In this document: positions 1 to 5,691 of the stretch, piece by piece
Position numbering within the stretch: the first letter of the stretch is position 1
Layout: each line of letters opens with the position of its first letter
DNA from: an uncultured Clostridia bacterium
GTDB taxonomy: Bacteria; Bacillota; Clostridia; Oscillospirales; Ruminococcaceae
Direction of reading: 5' to 3'
Assembly: GCA_947165805.1 (NCBI GenBank)
Contig: CAMVBT010000153.1
Location: forward strand, 1 to 6,197
DNA: 6,197 bases
Program-made: the position numbers and the translations under genes
The notes under the pieces: model-generated
The model's database searches: none
Told to the model about the DNA's origin: nothing
The model's input: the letters and a program-made list of their open reading frames with translations, nothing else

Positions 1-834
1 GATGTGCACTGTACCCCCGTGATCCTGAGCACGCCGGAAGAGACTCCGACGCACAGGCTCGGTACATATTACCTCGAGGCGGGCTTCGGCATCCGCGCGA
101 GCAAGGTCACCTATGACCGCAAGCACAGCGCGTTCACCGAATACGACTACTCCAGGCTGAACTTTGACGAGCTTCTTTCGGATTTCACATGGCTGCATCT
201 GAGCGGCATCACTCCCGCGCTGGGGGAAAACTGCCGCTGGATGATACGCGACCTTCTCCTGAAAGCGAAGGAGAAGGGCATCACGGTCAGCTTTGACGGC
301 AATTTCAGGAGCAGTCTCTGGTCGTGGGAGGAAGCAAGAGACTTCTGCACCGAATGTCTGCCCTATGTGGATGTGCTGCTGGGCATCGAGCCTTATCATC
401 TGTGGAGGGACGAAAACGACCATTCGCTCGGCGATGTCAAGGACGGTGTGCCGCTCCAGCCCACCTATGAGCAGCAGGACGAGATATTCAGGGCGTTCAC
501 GGAGCGCTACCCGAATATCCGCTGCATAGCAAGGCATGTCCGCTACGCGCACAGCGGCAGCGAGAACAGCCTCAAGGCCTTCATGTGGTACAACGACCAC
601 ACCTTCGAGAGCAAGCTGTTCACCTTCAATATACTCGACCGGGTGGGCGGAGGCGACGCGTTCGCTTCGGGGCTGATCTACGCGATAATGCACGAATTCA
701 AGCCCATGGATACGGTGAATTTCGCTGTGGCGAGCAGCGTCCTTAAGCACACCATTCACGGTGACGCAAACATCACCGATGACGAACAGGCTATCCGTGA
801 TCTGATGAATATGAATTACGATATAAAGCGATAA
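1..834 (+). CDS. kdgK: PfkB-family sugar kinase, 2-dehydro-3-deoxygluconate kinase-like (5' end outside window)
   Basis: This is the C-terminal ~277 residues of a ribokinase/PfkB-family kinase. The frame is open from base 1 (GAT, then GTG at 4), so the true start lies upstream; family members run about 310-345 residues, so roughly 50-70 are missing. Numbering from the GTG at position 4: a D98-G-N100-F-R102...L-W stretch matches the D-x-N-x-R..LW region typical of KDG kinases. The PfkB C-terminal signature DRVGGGDAFASG spans 212-223, with the expected catalytic base at Asp218 and the GGGD anion hole beside it. ASSVLKHTIHGDAN (243-256) resembles the LKH(T/S)I-GD-N stretch of KDG kinases. Known family role: ATP-dependent phosphorylation of 2-keto-3-deoxygluconate to KDPG in cytosolic hexuronate/pectin breakdown. 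The segment at 127-150 (GIEPYHLW...) does not look like the usual N-E-E-D element, so exact substrate is uncertain. The TAA stop at 832 lies 13 bases before the next gene, suggesting an operon. The PfkB call is firm; the KDG call is moderate. Confidence 0.82.
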   Translation, partial: DVHCTPVILSTPEETPTHRLGTYYLEAGFGIRASKVTYDRKHSAFTEYDYSRLNFDELLSDFTWLHLSGITPALGENCRWMIRDLLLKAKEKGITVSFDGNFRSSLWSWEEARDFCTECLPYVDVLLGIEPYHLWRDENDHSLGDVKDGVPLQPTYEQQDEIFRAFTERYPNIRCIARHVRYAHSGSENSLKAFMWYNDHTFESKLFTFNILDRVGGGDAFASGLIYAIMHEFKPMDTVNFAVASSVLKHTIHGDANITDDEQAIRDLMNMNYDIKR

Positions 835-847
835 GGGGGTAACCGAT
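833..847 (+). promoter_or_regulatory. Ribosome binding site for the large surface protein
   Basis: A run AAGGGGG (833-839) overlaps the stop codon of the upstream kinase and sits 8 bases before the ATG at 848. It fixes that start: the first zinc-ribbon cysteine falls at residue 5, so any later start would delete the ribbon. Overlap with the upstream stop suggests translational coupling within one transcript. No separate promoter is evident in the 13-base gap. Confidence 0.7.
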
Positions 848-3800
848 ATGGGTAAGATATGTCCGAAATGCGGAAGCCAGATACCCGACGGTTCGGCTTT
901 CTGCGCGAACTGCGGCACAGCGGCTCCGAGCGATCCTCCCGTTTCCGGGAACAGGTTCTGCACCAACTGCGGAGCTCCGGTGACTCCGGGCGCGGCGTTC
1001 TGCAACAATTGCGGTGCCAAGCTGAATATTCCGCAGCAGGCACAGCCCGTTCAGCCCGCGCAGCCCGCACCGCCTCCGGTGCAGCCGGTACAGCAGCAGA
1101 CATATGTTCCGCCTGTGCAGCCCGCGCAGCCGCAGTATCAGCAGCCCGTTCAGCCCGCACAGCTGCAGTACCAGCAGCCCGTGCAGCCGCAATTCCAGCA
1201 GCCGATGTACGCGCAGCCGGCAATGCAGCCTGCGGGAGGAGCCGCGGTCAAGCAGAAAAAGAGCAGATACCCGCTGATAATCACGATAATCGCGGTATTC
1301 CTCGCGATAGCGCTCATTATCGTGCTTGTCTTCAACCCGTTCGGAAGTAAAAAGAGCCCTCTCGGCGAGGAGCTCGAAGCGAGCTTCGCAAAGCTTTGCG
1401 ACATGACGACTCTCGGCACCCAGAGCTATTCGCTCGCGAGACTGCTGACCGAGCAGCTTCTTGAAACGGACCTTGCGGCCGCCGACCCGGACACCATAAA
1501 CGCCCGGTTCGACCAGTGTCTTGACGCATGGCAGGCGACCGGGGAAGTTTCGGATAAGATGATATCCATGTCCGGCGAGCTTGCCGAAAACGACAAGATC
1601 AAGAAAACAAAGGGCATAAGCACCAAGATCAACGCGGCATACGCGGCTCCGGAGCTTGTGGATATACTGTTCCCGTTCACGGTAAAAGCATCTGCGGCGA
1701 ATGAGGACGACATCTCCGCGGAAGTGTCCGGGACAGCTTCCGCCGCGGACAGCGTCGAGCAGTGCTCCGCTCTCGGCAGACAGATGCTTGCCGATTCGCA
1801 GAACGGCTACGCGACGGTCATGGAGCTGCGCGGCATCTACAGAGGACGCTCCACGCCCGTCCAGGAGTGGAACAATGCCGTAAATACCATGGCGGGCGTA
1901 TTCTCCATGCAGTTCTATGTGTCCGGTGAGATAACCTCCGGCTCATTCACCCATATACCCAACGGCACTCACAGCATACATACCCTCTCGCAGTCGATAA
2001 AGGGAGGCACAGTCGGCGTCGGCAATACCGATATCCTCATAGATGTCGGCAGCGACCGCAGCTGCATAGTCTATGGAACGACCTGCGGACTGACGATCAA
2101 TCGCGATCAGTTCCCGGACTACACTCCGAGCGAGGACAGCCGTTCGATCTCGATAAATACTTACCCCGAGGACCCGAACGAAAACGGCATAACCTTCCAT
2201 TCCTCCAGCTTCTTCACATGGTTCAGGATAGACCGCGTGGGCGGCTTCACTATAACACGCGGCAACAAGGGCGAGGGCTCCGTTACCGACCCGCCCTCTG
2301 TCACGGATAACGGCAGCGGCCCGAACTACGATCCTCCCGAGAACAACAGGGGCCCTATCGGCGACTTCCTGCCTCCCACATCTCCGACAACTATCAGAGA
2401 AACTTCCGAGGAGATCAGGAACCGCCCGACCAACGGCAATAACAGCAATAACGGCGGAAACAGCGGAAATCCCAATAATACCGGCAATTCTCAGCCTCCG
2501 ATCACCGGCGGCGAGATAACCCATATAGCCGGCGATCTCGGCGCGGGCGTGGGTCCGATAACCGTGACTCTCGCGTGGCAGACGCACGACGACCTCGATC
2601 TGCACATGATAACGCCGGACGGCAGCCGCATCTACTACCGCAACAAGACGGCTCAGGGCGGCACCCTCGATGTTGACATGAACGCGCGCGAAAGCGAGCT
2701 CGCGGAGGACGTTGCTATCGAGAACATCTACTTCCCCGACCCCGAGAACGGTCACTATAAGATATATCTGCGCGACTTCCGCGACAGGACGTCCGGGAGC
2801 TCCACCCACTGGTATGTCAAGGTGAAGATCGGCGATACCGAGAAGATGTTCGAGGGCGACATCGACAACAGCGGCACCGAGACCTTCGTGTTCGAGTTCG
2901 ACTACGGCGGACACGGCACGGAAAGCACTCTGCCGCCTCCGCCCGACAGCGGCATCATGGGCGGAACGCTTGTCGACCGCGGAGCCAGAACGGGCAAGAT
3001 CACCGTTTCTACCATGTGGAACAGGTACGACGACGTCGATCTGCACGTCATAGCCCCCGGAGATCACCATATCTATTACAGCAACAAGACAGCGGGCGGC
3101 GGAAGGCTTGACGTTGACGCCAACGCGGGCGGTCAGCGCATACTCGACCCCGTCGAGAACATCTACTTCGATACACCCGCAAACGGCCACTACAAGGTAT
3201 ATCTGAACCAGTACCGCGACCGCAGTGACGACAGCGCTTCCTATATCGTGCGCGTCGATGTTGACGGCGAGGTGCGCGAGTTCACCGGCACCATAGACGG
3301 TACCGGCACGGATATCCCGATCTATGAGTTCGATTATAACGGCGCGTCCGAAACTCCCGAAGGCGAGTTCGGCGGTCACCGCTATGAATACTATGAAGCC
3401 GGCGACATAACATGGACCGATGCGAGAGCTTACTGTCAGTCCATGGGCGGACATCTTGTGACCATAACCTCCGCCGAGGAGCAGGCGTTCATCGAGAGCA
3501 CGTTCCCCGGAACGACAGGCTGGATAGGCGCTTACGGCGACAACGGCGGCTGGAGCTGGGTGACCGGAGAAACGTTCGGCGGCTACACGTACTGGAAGTC
3601 CGGCGAGCCCAACGATCAGGGCGGCATCGAATGGTGCGGTCACCTCTGGACGGATATGACGTGGAATGACCTTGACAACGAGGATGTGGGCAACTATCAG
3701 TCCGGCTTCTACTGCGAGTATGACGAGTACGGCGACGGAACACGCGTTGTGACCCCGACCGGCAATAACGGCAACAGCGGCAACACAGATAACAGCACAA

Positions 3801-5581
3801 CAACACCGACACCCGGCGGCGACGACTTCTCGACAGCTATACCGATAAGCATAGGTCAGACCGTGGATAATAAGGCGATAGTAAGCGTCGGACAGGAGCG
3901 CGTTGTCTATAAGTTCACAACGGGCGAAGCGGGCGATTACACGATCACGATGAAGCACCCGCAGGATTACTTCGGCACTGCCGACGCGATATTCATACTG
4001 ACCGATTCCACCGACAATTCCCGTGTAAGCAATGAGGAATGGTTCAGGGACGATATCTCCAAGACATACACGCTCAAGGGCAATACCATGTATTATCTCG
4101 AAACGTGGGATTATGTGGTATTCACCGTGACTTATGCGGGCGCGGCAGGCTCCGATAATACCGATAACACCGACAACCCTGGCAGCTCGGCAACAGGCAT
4201 TCCCGAAGACGCTGTTTCCGGTATATACAACGGTCATACCTACGCGGTCATCGAACAGAAGCTTGACCCGTTGGCGGCTAACGATTACTGCAAAAACATA
4301 GGCGGCTATCTCGCCACTATTACTTCGCAGGGCGAGCAGGACTTTGTAGCTTCGCTTGCGGCACAGGTAGATTACAGCGACTTCTGGATAGGCGGCTCGG
4401 ACTACGGTTCGGAAGGTGAATGGTACTGGCTCAACGGTGAGCCGTGGGGTTATACGGCATGGTATCCGGGCGGCTCTGCGGGAACCGAAGAACCCAACAA
4501 CGGTCTCGGCGCCGGAGAAGATTATGTCGTTATGAACAAGGAGCGCGGCTATCAGTGGGTTGACGGCTATGGCGGATACGGAACTGCTGCCAATTATTTC
4601 ATCTGTGAATGGAGCAGTGAACTTCCGGGCGCAGGCAGCAATTCCGGCGGCAATAACGGCGATCTTACGGAATCCGGCATCAACGATCAGCGCACTCATC
4701 AGGGAGCCGGCAGCGGCGAGATAACCATTACGCTGATGTGGGATTCCAAGGACGATATCGACCTGCACGTCTTCACTCCCAACGGCTCGGAGATATGGCA
4801 CGGCAACAAGTCCGCACAGGGCGGCACCCTCGATATCGACGCGAACAACGCGCAGAACATGAAGGAACACCCTATCGAGAACGTATTCTTCCCGAACCCC
4901 GTGAGCGGCGAATACTGGGTATATGTCTACAACTATGAGGACAGAACGCCCGGTCAGTCCACGAACTGGATAGTGCGCGTTCAGGTCGGCGATGAGGAGG
5001 AGATATTCTCCGGCACCGTGACCGAACAGGAAGATACTGTGGAAGTCCTCGGATTCAGATACGATTCCTCGAATTCCGGCAGCTCCGGCGGCTCGTCCGC
5101 CGGGACTTCGACCGGCAACCTGCTCACGAACGGCAATGCTTCAAACGGGCTTTCGGGCTGGACGGCTCCCGACGGGAAGTGGGCGACCGCGACTTCGTAT
5201 GACGGGGTGACCGCGCTTGACGGCAATTTCTTCTATACGAAGGGCTTTACCGGTTCAAACGGGTCACGAATGTATCAGGACGTGAATATAAGCGGCTACG
5301 TCGGAAAGAAAGCGACCCTCACCGCGCAGAACCGCGCTTACCGCAGCGGGCATGAGGACGAGAGTATGCTTAAGATCGAGTTCCTCAACGCAAGCGGAGC
5401 TGTTATCGGAGAAGCTTCCTCGGCAAAGGATCACGGAAACACGACATGGCATAGTATGAGCGTTTCGGCTGCAGTTCCGAACGGCGCCGTCACCGCGAGG
5501 TGCTCACTTTATACCTACTATAAATACGGCTCCGAGTCGGATTCGTATTACGACAACGTATCGCTTACCGTAAGCGACTGA
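848..5581 (+). CDS. Membrane-anchored multidomain surface protein: zinc ribbons, TM, three YfaP-like, two C-type lectin domains
   Basis: A 1577-residue mosaic. Two CxxC...CxxC zinc ribbons lie at 5-22 (C5,C8,C19,C22) and 38-55 (C38,C41,C52,C55). A Pro/Gln-rich linker (63-130) ends in a basic patch KQKKSR (135-140), then one hydrophobic helix (about 143-162). The basic patch and absence of a cleavable signal predict ribbons in the cytosol and everything after ~165 outside. Next come an unassigned region (165-475) and an Asn/Gly/Pro-rich linker (480-556). The beta modules follow: YfaP/DUF2135-like at ~563-688 and 712-831, C-type lectin-like at ~843-959, PPC-like at ~992-1098, C-type lectin-like at ~1129-1256, YfaP-like at ~1284-1406, and a C-terminal jelly roll at 1424-1577 opening NLLTNGNASNGLSGW, like CBM4/9-type modules. 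Low-complexity Asn/Gly/Ser linkers separate most modules. There is no LPxTG-type sorting signal and no enzymatic motif, so binding or sensing is likelier than catalysis. The ligand and the role of the ribbons are unknown. It is probably co-transcribed with the upstream kinase, and a terminator follows at 5640. Confidence 0.93.
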   Translation: MGKICPKCGSQIPDGSAFCANCGTAAPSDPPVSGNRFCTNCGAPVTPGAAFCNNCGAKLNIPQQAQPVQPAQPAPPPVQPVQQQTYVPPVQPAQPQYQQPVQPAQLQYQQPVQPQFQQPMYAQPAMQPAGGAAVKQKKSRYPLIITIIAVFLAIALIIVLVFNPFGSKKSPLGEELEASFAKLCDMTTLGTQSYSLARLLTEQLLETDLAAADPDTINARFDQCLDAWQATGEVSDKMISMSGELAENDKIKKTKGISTKINAAYAAPELVDILFPFTVKASAANEDDISAEVSGTASAADSVEQCSALGRQMLADSQNGYATVMELRGIYRGRSTPVQEWNNAVNTMAGVFSMQFYVSGEITSGSFTHIPNGTHSIHTLSQSIKGGTVGVGNTDILIDVGSDRSCIVYGTTCGLTINRDQFPDYTPSEDSRSISINTYPEDPNENGITFHSSSFFTWFRIDRVGGFTITRGNKGEGSVTDPPSVTDNGSGPNYDPPENNRGPIGDFLPPTSPTTIRETSEEIRNRPTNGNNSNNGGNSGNPNNTGNSQPPITGGEITHIAGDLGAGVGPITVTLAWQTHDDLDLHMITPDGSRIYYRNKTAQGGTLDVDMNARESELAEDVAIENIYFPDPENGHYKIYLRDFRDRTSGSSTHWYVKVKIGDTEKMFEGDIDNSGTETFVFEFDYGGHGTESTLPPPPDSGIMGGTLVDRGARTGKITVSTMWNRYDDVDLHVIAPGDHHIYYSNKTAGGGRLDVDANAGGQRILDPVENIYFDTPANGHYKVYLNQYRDRSDDSASYIVRVDVDGEVREFTGTIDGTGTDIPIYEFDYNGASETPEGEFGGHRYEYYEAGDITWTDARAYCQSMGGHLVTITSAEEQAFIESTFPGTTGWIGAYGDNGGWSWVTGETFGGYTYWKSGEPNDQGGIEWCGHLWTDMTWNDLDNEDVGNYQSGFYCEYDEYGDGTRVVTPTGNNGNSGNTDNSTTTPTPGGDDFSTAIPISIGQTVDNKAIVSVGQERVVYKFTTGEAGDYTITMKHPQDYFGTADAIFILTDSTDNSRVSNEEWFRDDISKTYTLKGNTMYYLETWDYVVFTVTYAGAAGSDNTDNTDNPGSSATGIPEDAVSGIYNGHTYAVIEQKLDPLAANDYCKNIGGYLATITSQGEQDFVASLAAQVDYSDFWIGGSDYGSEGEWYWLNGEPWGYTAWYPGGSAGTEEPNNGLGAGEDYVVMNKERGYQWVDGYGGYGTAANYFICEWSSELPGAGSNSGGNNGDLTESGINDQRTHQGAGSGEITITLMWDSKDDIDLHVFTPNGSEIWHGNKSAQGGTLDIDANNAQNMKEHPIENVFFPNPVSGEYWVYVYNYEDRTPGQSTNWIVRVQVGDEEEIFSGTVTEQEDTVEVLGFRYDSSNSGSSGGSSAGTSTGNLLTNGNASNGLSGWTAPDGKWATATSYDGVTALDGNFFYTKGFTGSNGSRMYQDVNISGYVGKKATLTAQNRAYRSGHEDESMLKIEFLNASGAVIGEASSAKDHGNTTWHSMSVSAAVPNGAVTARCSLYTYYKYGSESDSYYDNVSLTVSD
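860..1012 (+). other. Paired zinc-ribbon region (residues 5-55)
   Basis: Two tandem C-x2-C-x10-C-x2-C knuckles with the same spacing in both (5/8/19/22 and 38/41/52/55). The second and third Cys pairs follow an [AR]-F-C-x-N-C-G pattern. This is the short zinc-ribbon family common at the N-termini of clostridial membrane proteins. Predicted cytosolic; probably structural or for protein contact rather than DNA binding, which is inference. Confidence 0.85.
1034..1228 (+). repeat. Pro/Gln-rich degenerate repeat encoding linker
   Basis: Encodes residues 63-127, an imperfect series of Q-P-V-Q-P-A-Q and Q-Y-Q-Q-P-V-Q-P units. The DNA is correspondingly repetitive: GCAGCCCGTTCAGCCCGC-like tracts recur near 1043 and 1142. 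It joins the zinc ribbons to the membrane helix. Such tracts can change length by replication slippage, so unit number may vary between strains. Confidence 0.8.
1271..1333 (+). other. Single transmembrane helix (residues ~142-162)
   Basis: About 20 uninterrupted hydrophobic residues, LIITIIAVFLAIALIIVLVF, are preceded by a cluster of Lys/Arg at 135-140 and followed by NPFGSKKS. The dense positive charge on the N-terminal side favours an N-in, C-out signal anchor. Some charge also lies after the helix, so topology is likely but not certain. Confidence 0.85.
1340..2272 (+). other. Unassigned extracellular region (residues ~165-475)
   Basis: No family recognised. The first part (about 170-345) looks mostly helical, with Ala/Leu/Glu-rich stretches such as SLARLLTEQLLETDLAAADP and paired Cys at 184, 224 and 306. 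The second part (about 350-475) looks beta-rich, with alternating polar and hydrophobic residues, further Cys at 406 and 413, and many Gly, Thr and Ile. It may be a helical stalk followed by a beta domain that lifts the binding modules off the membrane. Confidence 0.5.
2285..2515 (+). other. Low-complexity Asn/Gly/Pro linker (residues ~480-556)
   Basis: A long flexible spacer rich in Asn, Gly, Pro and Ser (for example NGNNSNNGGNSGNPNNTGN at about 529-547) separates the membrane-proximal region from the first YfaP-like domain. Shorter linkers of similar make-up occur at residues ~971-990, 1100-1115, 1261-1272 and 1407-1422, each marking a module border. Confidence 0.75.
2534..2911 (+). repeat. 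YfaP/DUF2135-like domain, copy 1 (residues ~563-688)
   Basis: Shares with the other two copies the order ITVT..W-x3-D581-D-L-D-L-H586, NKTAQGG-T-LDVD-x-N (599-612), ENIYF (625-629), GHYK-Y-L (635-641) and a closing FEFDY (682-686). This matches the YfaP-type (DUF2135) beta-sandwich, in which a tryptophan strand leads into a D-x-D-L-H motif. The acidic loops suggest a metal site, which is inference. This copy has a longer insert (AREsELAEDVAI region, 613-624) than copy 2. An 18-base stretch at 2654-2671 is identical to 4817-4834 in copy 3. Confidence 0.78.
2981..3340 (+). repeat. YfaP/DUF2135-like domain, copy 2 (residues ~712-831)
   Basis: Same module as copy 1, directly after it with a short Pro-rich spacer (PPPPDSG, 696-702). 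Key positions: W724, DDVDLH 728-733, NKTAGGG-R-LDVDANA 746-760, ENIYF 770-774, GHYKVYL 780-786, and closing YEFDY 826-830. It diverges from copy 1 at the loop after DLH (APGDHH instead of TPDGS). Confidence 0.78.
3374..3724 (+). other. C-type lectin-like domain 1, full Ca2+-site motif (residues ~843-959)
   Basis: Canonical C-type lectin landmarks in order: GHRYEYY start, the A-x-x-YC helix with C863, GGHLVTI (867-873), WIGA (892-895), W-x-W (902-904), E920-P-N922-D, E928-W-C930, W939-N940-D941, and closing FYCEY with C956. C863 and C956 match the conserved outer disulphide. EPN in place of QPD is the mannose/glucose-type selectivity motif in animal lectins. C930 aligns with the inner-disulphide cysteine, but its usual partner just after WND is absent. 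Probable role: Ca2+-dependent sugar binding outside the cell, inferred from motifs. Confidence 0.85.
3821..4141 (+). other. PPC-like beta domain between the lectin modules (residues ~992-1098)
   Basis: Opens DDFSTAIPISIGQTV and continues with alternating strands (VVYKFTTGEAGDYTITM, TYTLKGNTMYYLETWDYVVF), the pattern of bacterial pre-peptidase C-terminal (PPC) beta-sandwiches: a D-x-x-x-AIPI start, a Y-x-F-T core strand and a G-x-Y-T-I-T strand. PPC domains are accessory modules of secreted proteins. The assignment is by pattern only and is less certain than those of the lectin and YfaP-like modules. Confidence 0.5.
4232..4615 (+). other. C-type lectin-like domain 2, altered WND motif (residues ~1129-1256)
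   Basis: Landmarks: NGHTYAVI start, A-x-DYC with C1148, GGYLATITS (1152-1160), FWIGG (1179-1183), W-x-W (1192-1194), E1215-P-N1217-N, E1224-D, W1237-V-D1239, and closing FICEW with C1253. Only the outer disulphide pair (C1148, C1253) is present. The Asn of WND is replaced by Val1238, and the gap between N1217 and the following Glu is one residue longer than in domain 1. The fold is well supported; Ca2+-dependent sugar binding may be weakened or changed. Confidence 0.82.
4697..5065 (+). repeat. YfaP/DUF2135-like domain, copy 3 (residues ~1284-1406)
   Basis: Third copy, placed after the second lectin domain: W1298, DDIDLH 1302-1307, NKSAQGGTLDIDANN 1320-1334, ENVFF 1344-1348, GEYWVYV 1354-1360. 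Its NK-x-AQGGTLD-x-D block is closer to copy 1 than copy 2 is, and it shares an identical 18-base run with copy 1, so it may derive from copy 1 by duplication. Confidence 0.78.
5117..5578 (+). other. C-terminal carbohydrate-binding-like jelly roll (residues 1424-1577)
   Basis: Begins NLLTNGNASNGLSGW, the classic opening of CBM4/9-type and related galactose-binding-like folds (N-L-x-x-N-G-x-F-x-x-G-x-x-G-W, here with Ala-Ser in place of the usual aromatic). It then shows YQDVNI (1476-1481), a core strand KATLTAQNRAY, a LKIEFLNASGAVIGE strand pair and a closing SYYDNVSLTV (1566-1575), a typical final strand with the Y-x-D-N-V/I-x-L motif. There is no sorting signal after it. The ligand cannot be told from the sequence. 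Confidence 0.65.
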
Positions 5582-5639
5582 CGCGGAGGAGTACCATATC
5601 GGAAAAAAGATAAGGTGAATATGAAAGCAAACTAAATAC

Positions 5640-5674
5640 AGCTCCTCCGGGATTCCGGAGGAGCTTTGATTTTT
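5640..5674 (+). terminator. Rho-independent terminator after the surface-protein gene
   Basis: A perfect 11-bp GC-rich stem (AGCTCCTCCGG at 5640-5650 pairing with CCGGAGGAGCT at 5655-5665) encloses a GATT loop and is followed by TTGATTTTT (5666-5674). It begins 58 bases after the TGA at 5579-5581. The minus-strand kinase gene ends at 5692, and the hairpin lies 27 bases past that stop. Read leftward, the tail is only weakly T-rich (GTATTTAGTTT), so it may stop both transcripts but is better suited to the plus strand. Confidence 0.92.
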
Positions 5675-5691
5675 CCTTATAATAATTATGT

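Noticed and set aside
4..834. Kinase starting at the GTG at position 4
   Set aside because: The frame is open from base 1, and a start here would lack the N-terminal ~50-70 residues of the PfkB fold. It is the window edge, not a start.
791..1223. Overlapping minus- and plus-strand frames rich in Ala and Arg over the Pro/Gln repeat
   Set aside because: They are low-complexity readings of the same GC-rich repeat in other frames, with no start signals or recognisable domains.
3374..4615. Lectin-fold domains as targets of a diversity-generating retroelement
   Set aside because: The domains are canonical EPN/WND lectins, not the FGE-like fold usual in such targets. No reverse transcriptase, no template repeat and no C-terminal variable repeat are visible, and the lectin domains are internal rather than at the C-terminus. 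A retroelement outside the window cannot be excluded.
1943..4870. A 975-codon open frame on the minus strand lying opposite the surface-protein gene
   Set aside because: It is codon-aligned with the sense gene, so its stops arise only where the sense frame uses TTA, CTA or TCA; the sense gene avoids these rare codons in this GC-rich genome. The translation shows no domain, while the sense frame has many clear ones. It is a codon-bias shadow.
5621..5634. Tiny frame ATG AAA GCA AAC TAA after the large gene
   Set aside because: Four codons with no family and no clear spacing to a ribosome binding site; most likely random sequence before the terminator.
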